In this document: one piece after another, positions 1 through 5,547 of the stretch
How the letters are laid out: each line of letters opens with the position of its first letter
How positions within the stretch are numbered: position 1 is the stretch's first letter
Assembly: GCA_023437745.1 (NCBI GenBank)
Contig: JAEZFI010000053.1
Location: 1 to 6,385 of the forward strand
Origin: Actinomycetes bacterium
GTDB lineage: Bacteria > Actinomycetota > Acidimicrobiia > Acidimicrobiales > Microtrichaceae
DNA: 6,385 nt
Reading direction: 5' to 3'
The notes under the pieces: model-generated
Database searches by the model: none
What the model was told of the DNA's origin: nothing
Seen by the model: only the letters and a program-made list of their open reading frames with translations
Translations under genes and position numbers: made by a program

Positions 1-30
1 CCCTGATTCGGGCGTCCGCCGGGCGCAGCG

Positions 31-36
31 TACGCT
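31..36 (+). promoter_or_regulatory. Candidate -10 box (TACGCT) upstream of lepA
   Basis: TACGCT fits the TANNNT form of actinobacterial housekeeping sigma -10 boxes and lies about 70 bases upstream of the lepA start. The surrounding GCGTACGCTGA closely resembles GCGTACACTGA at the hrcA promoter. A -35 partner is weak: TTCGGG at 7-12, with 18-base spacing, matches TTGACA only at the first two bases. The rest of 1-103 shows no gene. The lepA frame is open across it but has no ATG, GTG or TTG. Confidence 0.35.
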
Positions 37-103
37 GAACCCTCCGCGACGCGCCCTCGCCCGGACGGCCCGCTGCCGATCCGCCCCTCGCACCGAGAAG
101 AAC

Positions 104-1891
104 GTGACCGACCTCTCCCGCCTCCGCAACCTCTCGATCATCGCCCACATCGACCACGGCAAGTCGACGCTGGCCGACCGCATGCTCGAGATCTGCGGCG
201 CCGTCGATCCCCGGGAGATGCGGGCCCAGTACCTCGACTCGATGGACCTGGAGCGCGAACGCGGCATCACGATCAAGCTGCAGTCGGTCCGCCTCGACTA
301 CTCGGGCCACGTGATCAACCTGATCGACACCCCCGGGCACGTGGACTTCGGGTACGAGGTGTCACGGTCGTTGGCCGCGTGCGAGGGCGTGATCCTCGTG
401 GTCGACGCGAGCCAGGGGATCGAGGCCCAGACCCTCGCGAACTGCTACCTGGCGCTCGAGAACGACCTCGAGATCGTGGCCTGCCTCAACAAGATCGACC
501 TGCCCGCCGCCGATCCCGACACCTACGCGGCGGAGATCGAGCAGGTGCTCGGCATCCCGGCCGACGAGATCCTGCGCATCTCGGCCAAGACCGGCGAGGG
601 CGTGCCCGAGCTGCTCGACGCGGTGATCGAGCGGATCCCCGCTCCCGAGGGCGATCCGACCGCGCCGCTCCAGGCGCTGATCTTCGACAGCCACTTCGAC
701 ACCTACCGGGGCGTGGTCAGCTCGATCCGGGTCGTGAACGGCTCGCTGAAGACGGGGTCCAAGGCGCGCTTCATGCAGGCCGCCACGATCCACCCGGTCG
801 AGGAGGTCGGCGTCCGCCGCCCGGAGCCGACCCCGGTCGCCGCGCTCGGCCCGGGCGAGGTGGGCTACCTCATCTCGGGCATCAAGGACGTGGGCGAGGC
901 GCGCTCGGGTGAGACGGTGACCGAGGCGGCGCGGCCGGCGGCCGAGGCGCTCGACGGGTACCGCGATCCCAAGCCGATGGTGTTCTGCGGGCTCTACCCG
1001 GTGGACGGCGACGAGTTCGAGGGGCTGCGCGAGGCGCTGGAGAAGCTGCGGCTCAACGACAGCTCGTTCACCCACGAGCCCGAGACGTCCGGCGCGCTGG
1101 GCTTCGGGTTCCGGTGCGGCTTCCTCGGACTGCTGCACATGGAGATCGTCCGGGAGCGGCTCGAGCGCGAGTACGACCTGAACCTGATCGCCACGGCGCC
1201 GTCCGTGGAGTACCGGGTCATCAAGACCGACGGCACCGAGCTCCAGGTCGACAACCCGGCCGACCTGCCCGACCCCGGGTCCACGCAGACCGTCCTCGAG
1301 CCCTACCTGCGGGTCACGATCATCACGCCGTCCACGTACACCGGCGCGCTCATGGACCTGTGCCAGAGCCGGCGCGGCGAGCTCCAGAAGATGGAGTACC
1401 TGTCACCCGAACGGCTCGAGATGCAGTACCGGATGCCCCTCGCCGAGGTGGTGATGGACTTCTTCGACCAGTTGAAGAGCCGGACGCAGGGCTACGCCAG
1501 CCTCGACTACGAGCCCGTCGGGTACGACGCCGCCAACCTGGTGAAGGTCGACATCCTCATCGCCGGCGACCCGGTCGACGCGTTCAGCTCGATCGTCCAC
1601 AAGGACAAGTCCTACGAGTACGGCAAGAAGATGGTCGACAAGCTCCGCGAGCTGATCCCGCGCCAGCAGTTCGACGTGCCGATCCAGGCCGCCATCGGAT
1701 CGAAGATCCTGAGCCGCCAGACGGTCAAGGCGTACCGCAAGGACGTGACCGCCAAGCTCTACGGCGGCGACATCTCCCGCAAGCGCAAGCTCCTGGAGAA
1801 GCAGAAGGAGGGCAAGAAGCGGATGAAGAACCTCGGCCGGGTCGAGGTCCCCTCCGACGCCTTCATCAGCGCCCTCCGCCTCGAGGAGTAG
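104..1891 (+). CDS. lepA: Elongation factor 4 (LepA), ribosome-associated translation GTPase
   Basis: LepA/EF4 is a cytoplasmic GTPase related to EF-G that acts on the ribosome; it has been linked to back-translocation and 30S maturation. The 595 residues match the family length (E. coli about 599). All GTPase motifs are visible: P-loop AHIDHGKS (14-21), RGITI (53-57), DTPGH (75-79), NKID (129-132) and SAKTG (160-164). GFRCGFLGLLHMEIV and DLIPRQQF-like blocks follow. The lysine-rich LepA C-terminal domain is intact, with GGDISRKRKLLEKQKEGKKR near residues 553-572. The GTG start at 104 is chosen because family homology begins a few residues later (RLRNLSIIAHIDHGKS); a weak GAGAAG lies just upstream. 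One small oddity is glycine 83 in DFGYEVSRSL, where E. coli has DFSYEVSRSL. No hemW follows, although it often does in related bacteria. Identification is near certain. Confidence 0.98.
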   Translation: MTDLSRLRNLSIIAHIDHGKSTLADRMLEICGAVDPREMRAQYLDSMDLERERGITIKLQSVRLDYSGHVINLIDTPGHVDFGYEVSRSLAACEGVILVVDASQGIEAQTLANCYLALENDLEIVACLNKIDLPAADPDTYAAEIEQVLGIPADEILRISAKTGEGVPELLDAVIERIPAPEGDPTAPLQALIFDSHFDTYRGVVSSIRVVNGSLKTGSKARFMQAATIHPVEEVGVRRPEPTPVAALGPGEVGYLISGIKDVGEARSGETVTEAARPAAEALDGYRDPKPMVFCGLYPVDGDEFEGLREALEKLRLNDSSFTHEPETSGALGFGFRCGFLGLLHMEIVRERLEREYDLNLIATAPSVEYRVIKTDGTELQVDNPADLPDPGSTQTVLEPYLRVTIITPSTYTGALMDLCQSRRGELQKMEYLSPERLEMQYRMPLAEVVMDFFDQLKSRTQGYASLDYEPVGYDAANLVKVDILIAGDPVDAFSSIVHKDKSYEYGKKMVDKLRELIPRQQFDVPIQAAIGSKILSRQTVKAYRKDVTAKLYGGDISRKRKLLEKQKEGKKRMKNLGRVEVPSDAFISALRLEE

Positions 1892-1913
1892 GCGGGCCGA
1901 CCCGAGGTGTTCG

Positions 1914-1940
1914 CTGGCACTCGCGTACACTGAGTGCCAG
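1914..1940. promoter_or_regulatory. CIRCE operator, HrcA binding site
   Basis: CTGGCACTC (1914-1922), a 9-base spacer (1923-1931) and GAGTGCCAG (1932-1940) form a perfect inverted repeat. This is the architecture of CIRCE (TTAGCACTC-N9-GAGTGCTAA), with the outer bases changed as in other GC-rich actinobacteria. It lies 23 bases before the hrcA start, so autorepression of the hrcA-dnaJ-rsmE operon by HrcA is expected. The promoter -10 box sits in the spacer. Confidence 0.95.
1926..1931 (+). promoter_or_regulatory. -10 box (TACACT) of the hrcA operon, inside CIRCE
   Basis: TACACT fits the TANNNT -10 pattern and fills the last six bases of the CIRCE spacer. Transcription would start near 1937-1939, in the right CIRCE arm, leaving a leader of about 25 bases before ATG 1964. 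HrcA bound to CIRCE would block RNA polymerase directly. No convincing -35 hexamer is seen 16-18 bases upstream. Confidence 0.6.
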
Positions 1941-1963
1941 CCCTCTCGACCCCTGACAGGTTC

Positions 1964-2965
1964 ATGCTCGACGACCGGAAGTCCGCCATCCTGCGAGCCG
2001 TGGTGCAGCAGTACATCGAGACTGCGCTGCCCGTGGGGTCCGGCCACGTGGTCGGCTCCCCCGAGATCGAGGTCTCGGCGGCGACCGTCCGCAACGAGAT
2101 GAACGTGCTGGAGCGCGAGGGCTACCTGGTCCAGCCCCACACGAGCGCCGGCCGGATCCCCACCGAGAAGGGCTACCGGTACTTCGTCGATGCGCTCGGT
2201 GAGCCCGGCGAGCTGGGGTCGAACCAGATCCGCCAGGTCTCGCAGTTCTTCAACCACGCCCACGGCGAGCTGGAGGAGATGCTGAAGAACGCGTCCCGCC
2301 TCCTGTCGCGGATGACCGCCACCACGGCCGTCGTGGTGGGCGAGCGACCGGACGCTGCCGTCGTGAAGTCCGTCCAGCTCGTGGAGCTGTCGGCGAGCAC
2401 GTGGCTGGTGGTCGCCGTGCTGTCGTCGGGCTCGGTGCTGAAGCGCACGATCGAACCGCCCGCCGACGTCGACCCCGAGCTGATCGGCCGGGCCGCCGCC
2501 GCCAGCGCCGCGCAGGCAGTCGACAAGGGCGTCCACGAGTTGGGCGCAGCGCCCGCCACGGGGGACCGCGTGCTCGACGCGCTGGTCGCCGACACGCTCG
2601 CCGCGATCACGGCCGCCGCCGGGAACGAGGGCCACGCCTACTTCCTGGACGGGGCGTCGAACATCGCCAACGCCTTCGAGGCATCCGAGACGCTGCGCGA
2701 GGTGCTCGTCATCCTCGAGCAGCAGCTGGTCGTGGTCTCCCTGCTCCACGACGTGCTCGACCGAGGCCTCACCGTGGCGATCGGCTCCGAGACCGGTGTG
2801 GAGCCGCTCGCCGAGTGCTCGGTGGTGGTGGCGCCGTTCACCGTGGACGGGCGCCACGCCGGAACCGTCGGGGTGCTGGGACCGACCCGTATGAACTACC
2901 GCGACACGCTCGCCGCGGTGTCGGCAGTGAGCAACCGGCTCTCGTCGATGTTGACCGAGGGCTGA
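1964..2965 (+). CDS. hrcA: Heat-inducible transcriptional repressor HrcA
   Basis: HrcA is the dimeric repressor that binds CIRCE and controls class I heat-shock genes; in many bacteria GroEL helps keep it active. The 333 residues fit the family (about 340). The N-terminal winged-helix region includes DDRKSAILRAVV (3-14) and ATVRNEMNVLEREGYLVQPH (40-59), followed by TSAGRIPTEKGYRYFVD (60-76). The C-terminal hallmark is VAIGSETG (271-278), then CSVVVAPF and TVGVLGPTRMNYRDT (301-315). ATG 1964 is preferred over GTG 1934, which lies inside the CIRCE right arm and near the predicted transcription start. MLDDRK also matches the usual HrcA N-terminus. AGG at 1958-1960 is a weak, closely spaced ribosome site. 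The gene is first in an operon with dnaJ (2-nt gap) and should be autorepressed through CIRCE. Confidence 0.97.
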   Translation: MLDDRKSAILRAVVQQYIETALPVGSGHVVGSPEIEVSAATVRNEMNVLEREGYLVQPHTSAGRIPTEKGYRYFVDALGEPGELGSNQIRQVSQFFNHAHGELEEMLKNASRLLSRMTATTAVVVGERPDAAVVKSVQLVELSASTWLVVAVLSSGSVLKRTIEPPADVDPELIGRAAAASAAQAVDKGVHELGAAPATGDRVLDALVADTLAAITAAAGNEGHAYFLDGASNIANAFEASETLREVLVILEQQLVVVSLLHDVLDRGLTVAIGSETGVEPLAECSVVVAPFTVDGRHAGTVGVLGPTRMNYRDTLAAVSAVSNRLSSMLTEG

Positions 2966-2967
2966 AC

Positions 2968-4086
2968 ATGACCGATCTGTACGAACTGCTCGGCGTCTCG
3001 CGCACCGCCACGGCGGAGGAGATCAAGAAGGCCTACCGCCGGCTGGCCCGGGAGCTGCACCCCGACGTCAACCAGCACGAGCCGGAGGCCGAGGCCAAGT
3101 TCAAGGAGGTCTCGGCCGCCTACGAGATCCTGTCCGACCCCGAGAAGCGTGCCCGCTACGACCAGTTCGGCTCGGCCGACGGGATGAACTTCGGTGACCC
3201 GTTCGGGCAGGGCGGCATGGGCGGGCTGGGCGACCTGTTCGACGCCTTCTTCGGCGGGGCGGGCCCGTTTGCCGGGGGCGGTGGCCGCCGGGGCCCGGCG
3301 GGTCCCGCGCAGGGCCCGCACCTCGAGGTCGTCGCCACCATCTCGTTCGAGGAGGCGGTGTTCGGCTGCGAGCACGAGGTGAGCATCCGCACGGCCATCA
3401 CCTGCGAGGACTGCAGCGGCAGCGGCGCGGCCCCGGGCTCCGAGGCCGAGACCTGCCCCGATTGCCAGGGCTCCGGTGAGCAGCGGGCGGTCCGCCAGAC
3501 GCTGCTGGGCCAGATCGTGTCGGCGACCGTGTGCCGGCGGTGCAGCGGCGAGGGTCGGATCATCTCGGACCCCTGCCCGGCATGCACCGGCGAGGGTCGC
3601 ATCATCACCGACCGCAGCTACATCGTGTCGATCCCGCCCGGGGTGGACACCGGGAGCGTCCTGCGCCTCAGCGGGCGCGGCGCGGTGGGGCAGCGGGGCG
3701 GCGCCCCCGGCGACCTGTACGTGAAGATCAAGGCGCAGCCGCACGAGCGGTTCCAGCGCCACGGGCACGACCTGCTCGAGGAGCTGTCCGTCTCGATGAC
3801 CCAGGCCGCGCTCGGGCACCACATGGCGTACGAGACGCTCGACGGGGTCGAGGACCTGGTCATCCCGAAGGGCACCCAGTCGGGGCGGGTGTTCCGCCTG
3901 CGCCGGCGCGGCGTGCCGCACGGCAACTCGCGCGGCGACCTGCTCGTCCAGGCGGTGGTGGTCACCCCGCAGGACCTCTCCGAGGAGGAGGAGGCGTTGC
4001 TCGAGCAGCTCGCCGAGCTGCGGGGCGAGGAGGTCGTGCGCCCCGACACCGGGCTCCTCTCGAAGATCCGCTCGGCGTTCCGCTGA
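2968..4086 (+). CDS. dnaJ: Chaperone protein DnaJ (type I Hsp40)
   Basis: DnaJ is the cytoplasmic co-chaperone that delivers unfolded substrates to DnaK and stimulates its ATPase. The 372 residues contain all type I parts. The J domain (about 1-68) has the catalytic HPD at 31-33 and YDQFGSADG at its end. A Gly/Phe-rich stretch runs over about 68-112. Four zinc-binding CXXCXGXG repeats follow: CEDCSGSG (146-153), CPDCQGSG (163-170), CRRCSGEG (189-196) and CPACTGEG (203-210). The C-terminal substrate-binding domains run to about 335. ATG 2968 is supported by the J-domain start and by CGAGGG at 2956-2961, six bases upstream and inside the end of hrcA. The frame extends upstream as an hrcA shadow, which is not coding. 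Linkage to hrcA without dnaK-grpE resembles the dnaJ2 locus of other actinobacteria, so a second dnaJ elsewhere is likely (inference). Confidence 0.97.
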   Translation: MTDLYELLGVSRTATAEEIKKAYRRLARELHPDVNQHEPEAEAKFKEVSAAYEILSDPEKRARYDQFGSADGMNFGDPFGQGGMGGLGDLFDAFFGGAGPFAGGGGRRGPAGPAQGPHLEVVATISFEEAVFGCEHEVSIRTAITCEDCSGSGAAPGSEAETCPDCQGSGEQRAVRQTLLGQIVSATVCRRCSGEGRIISDPCPACTGEGRIITDRSYIVSIPPGVDTGSVLRLSGRGAVGQRGGAPGDLYVKIKAQPHERFQRHGHDLLEELSVSMTQAALGHHMAYETLDGVEDLVIPKGTQSGRVFRLRRRGVPHGNSRGDLLVQAVVVTPQDLSEEEEALLEQLAELRGEEVVRPDTGLLSKIRSAFR

Positions 4087-4087
4087 C

Positions 4088-4759
4088 GTGGTCCCGGTCG
4101 CCGGCGCCCTCTTCTTCGTCGCCGACCTCGACCACCCCGTCCTCGACGCCGAGGACGCCCACCACGCGCAGCGCGTCCTGCGGTTGCGTCGGGGTGAGGA
4201 GCTGACCGTCGGCGACGGCCGGGGCTCGTGGCGGCGCGTGGCGTTCGCCCCCGAGCTCGTCCCCGTCGACGAGGTGGTCACCGAGCCCGTCCCCGACCCG
4301 CGGCTCACCGTCGCGTTCGCGCTGGTGAAGGGCACCAAGCCCGAGTTCGTGGTGCAGAAGCTCACGGAGGTGGGCGTGGACCGCATCGTGCCGTTCGAGG
4401 CCGAGCGCTCCGTGGTCCGCTGGGACCGCGACAAGCGCGAGCGAGCGGTGCTCAAGTGGCGGACGGTCGCACGCGAGGCGGCCATGCAGAGCCGCCGGGC
4501 GTGGCTCCCCGAGGTCGTGCCGGTGACCACGGCGCAGGACGTGCTCGGTCCCCTCGGCGCGGTGCGCGCCGACATGGGTGGCCGGCCGATCGCCGTGGAC
4601 GACCTCGTGGTGGCGATCGGCCCCGAGGGCGGTTGGTCGCCGAGCGAGGTCGAGCTGTCGCCCGACGCCGTCGTGCTGGGACCGCACGTCCTCCGGGCCG
4701 AGACCGCCGCGGTGGTCGCGGGGTCCCTGCTCGCGGGTCGACGCATCCCCGCGAGTTGA
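4088..4759 (+). CDS. rsmE: 16S rRNA (uracil-1498-N3)-methyltransferase RsmE
   Basis: RsmE is a SPOUT-fold enzyme that uses S-adenosylmethionine to methylate N3 of U1498 in 16S rRNA of the assembled 30S subunit. The N-terminal PUA-like part shows HHAQRVLRLRRGEEL (25-39). The methyltransferase part has ALVKGTKPEFVVQKLTEVG (78-96), WRTVAREAAMQSRR (124-137), the SAM-binding loop AIGPEGGWSPSE (176-187) and the knot LGPHVLRAETAAV (197-209). At 223 residues it is a little shorter than E. coli RsmE (243), mainly before GPEGG; all motifs are kept. The GTG start lies one base after the dnaJ stop and no Shine-Dalgarno is visible, so translation is probably coupled to dnaJ. The dnaJ-rsmE order is common in Gram-positive heat-shock operons. 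Confidence 0.95.
   Translation: MVPVAGALFFVADLDHPVLDAEDAHHAQRVLRLRRGEELTVGDGRGSWRRVAFAPELVPVDEVVTEPVPDPRLTVAFALVKGTKPEFVVQKLTEVGVDRIVPFEAERSVVRWDRDKRERAVLKWRTVAREAAMQSRRAWLPEVVPVTTAQDVLGPLGAVRADMGGRPIAVDDLVVAIGPEGGWSPSEVELSPDAVVLGPHVLRAETAAVVAGSLLAGRRIPAS
4730..4755 (+). terminator. Possible hairpin terminator at the end of rsmE
   Basis: CTCGCGGG (4730-4737) and CCCGCGAG (4748-4755) are perfect 8-base complementary arms around a 10-base loop. They overlap the last rsmE codons and end just before the TGA (4757-4759). No T-run follows, so if it terminates it is of the U-poor type seen in GC-rich actinobacteria. Its place at the end of the hrcA operon favours this, but chance pairing in coding DNA is possible. 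Confidence 0.35.
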
Positions 4760-4810
4760 GCGCCGCTGCTCGCTGGGTGGGAGCTTGGCGACGGAGGGTG
4801 AAATTCCCCG

Positions 4811-4831
4811 TTGCGTCTGGGCCCTTGCGTC
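4811..4831 (+). repeat. Direct repeat TTGCGTC in the intergenic gap
   Basis: TTGCGTC occurs at 4811-4817 and again at 4825-4831, 14 bases apart, in the rsmE to bldD-like gap just upstream of the candidate promoter. It is short enough to be chance. It could be a regulator half-site pair. Confidence 0.3.
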
Positions 4832-4841
4832 ACTCACAGTG

Positions 4842-4871
4842 TTGGCCAGCAACGACTTCGTGACCTACAGT
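4842..4871 (+). promoter_or_regulatory. Candidate promoter of the BldD-like gene
   Basis: TTGGCC (4842-4847, four of six matches to TTGACA) and TACAGT (4866-4871, TANNNT) are separated by 18 bases. Transcription would start near 4878, giving a leader of about 75 bases. The gene therefore probably has its own promoter and is not simply read through from rsmE. TCACTC and GTGTTG arms lie across the -35 region. Confidence 0.5.
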
Positions 4872-4918
4872 GCTGAACTTCGGTTGGCGCAGGTCACACC
4901 CGAGTCGGGGCACAGCGG

Positions 4919-4938
4919 GCCGGAATGAGCCGGAATGG
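4919..4938 (+). repeat. Tandem 10-base repeat in the leader of the BldD-like gene
   Basis: GCCGGAATGA (4919-4928) is followed immediately by GCCGGAATGG (4929-4938). It lies in the predicted untranslated leader, four bases before the Shine-Dalgarno. Each copy contains an out-of-frame ATG. The role is unknown; a local duplication is the simplest reading. Confidence 0.5.
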
Positions 4939-4941
4939 AGC

Positions 4942-4947
4942 GAGGAG
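4942..4947 (+). promoter_or_regulatory. Ribosome binding site fixing the ATG 4954 start
   Basis: GAGGAG at 4942-4947 is six bases before ATG 4954. It is the strongest Shine-Dalgarno in the window and selects this start over the in-frame GTG at 4870, which sits in the -10 box. Confidence 0.8.
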
Positions 4948-4953
4948 CGCCGA

Positions 4954-5487
4954 ATGGCGGCATACGAGGACGACGAGCTGCTGTTCGCACAGGGCTACGG
5001 GCGGAAGGTCGGTGAGCGCCTACGGGTGATCCGCCGGCAGAAGAAGCTCTCGCTGCAGGAGGTCGAGGCCCAGTCGGGCCAGGAGTTCAAGGCCTCCGTC
5101 CTCGGTGCGTACGAGCGGGGCGAGCGGGCCATCTCGGTGCCCCGCCTGCATCGCCTGGCTCGCTTCTACCGGGTCCCCGTCGACCAGCTCCTGCCGTTCG
5201 ACGACGAGGACAACGAGGCCGAGGAGAGCAACGGCAACGGTGCTCGCCGGGTCGACCACTTCGACGGCGGCGCCAAGATCGACCTCACCCGCCTCGAGCA
5301 GCTCGGCAACAACGACTCCGAGACCCTGGCCCGCTACCTGCGGATGATCCAGGTGCAGCGCCAGGACTTCAACGGGCGGGTGCTCACGGTGCGCCGTGAC
5401 GACATGCGGGCCATCGCCGCCATCCTCGGTGTGGCCGAGGACCTGGCGGACAAGAAGCTCGACGAGCTGGGCCTCCGCCTGGGCTGA
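4954..5487 (+). CDS. bldD: BldD-like transcriptional regulator with c-di-GMP-binding signature
   Basis: BldD is the actinobacterial repressor of development that dimerises on DNA when bound to a cyclic di-GMP tetramer. The 177 residues (Streptomyces BldD about 167) show the same layout. An N-terminal XRE-type helix-turn-helix covers about 15-81 (GERLRVIRRQKKLSLQEVEA, then VLGAYERGERAISVPRLHRL and VPVDQLLP). An acidic, Asn-rich linker follows (82-105), then a helical C-terminal domain from about 108. The C-terminal domain has R136-Q-D138, exactly eight residues, then R147-R-D-D150, matching the RXD-X8-RXXD motif that binds c-di-GMP in BldD. ATG 4954 is set by GAGGAG six bases upstream and by the start of homology. 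The gene is monocistronic and convergent with the LysM gene. Family membership is strong; whether it controls development in this organism is unknown. Confidence 0.88.
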   Translation: MAAYEDDELLFAQGYGRKVGERLRVIRRQKKLSLQEVEAQSGQEFKASVLGAYERGERAISVPRLHRLARFYRVPVDQLLPFDDEDNEAEESNGNGARRVDHFDGGAKIDLTRLEQLGNNDSETLARYLRMIQVQRQDFNGRVLTVRRDDMRAIAAILGVAEDLADKKLDELGLRLG

Positions 5488-5495
5488 ACTCTCCG

Positions 5496-5545
5496 GTTCT
5501 GTCGCGTAGGGCGTGACGCCGGCGTCACGGTTCACGCGACAGAAC
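5496..5545. terminator. Nested palindrome, probable bidirectional terminator
   Basis: GTTCTGTCGCGT (5496-5507) and ACGCGACAGAAC (5534-5545) are perfect 12-base arms. Inside, CGTGACGCCGGCGTCACG (5512-5529) is a perfect 18-base palindrome. Both centre on 5520/5521, separated by unpaired AGGG and GTTC. The whole would fold as one long hairpin on either strand. It starts 8 bases after the bldD-like stop and ends 2 bases before the LysM gene stop, so it can serve both convergent genes. No T-run follows on either strand. Confidence 0.75.
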
Positions 5546-5547
5546 GG

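Noticed and set aside
1879..1907. CCTCG/CGAGG pairing after lepA as a terminator
   Set aside because: The arms are only five bases with a 19-base loop and no T-run, too weak to call.
1934..1963. Earlier GTG start for hrcA at 1934
   Set aside because: It lies within the right CIRCE arm, close to or upstream of the predicted transcription start. The added ten residues do not match HrcA, which normally starts at the MLDDRK position.
1403..2857. Long minus-strand open frame opposite lepA and hrcA
   Set aside because: Its His/Asp/Leu/Val/Arg-rich product is typical of antisense shadows in GC-rich genes, and it lies under two well-identified genes.
2401..2967. Upstream extension of the dnaJ frame into hrcA
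   Set aside because: The extension is an Arg-rich shadow of hrcA. The J domain starts at ATG 2968, with a good ribosome site.
2896..4833. Long minus-strand open frame opposite dnaJ and rsmE
   Set aside because: It is low-complexity Arg/Ser/Thr/Ala sequence with no recognisable domain, and it lies fully opposite conserved genes.
4870..4953. Earlier GTG start for the BldD-like gene at 4870
   Set aside because: It overlaps the TACAGT -10 box and has no ribosome binding site. ATG 4954 has an ideal GAGGAG and matches the family start.
4935..5015. Short out-of-frame ATG reading frame overlapping the BldD-like start
   Set aside because: It is about 26 codons, has no good ribosome site of its own, and arises from the GGAATG tandem repeat. 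Its product looks like a shadow.
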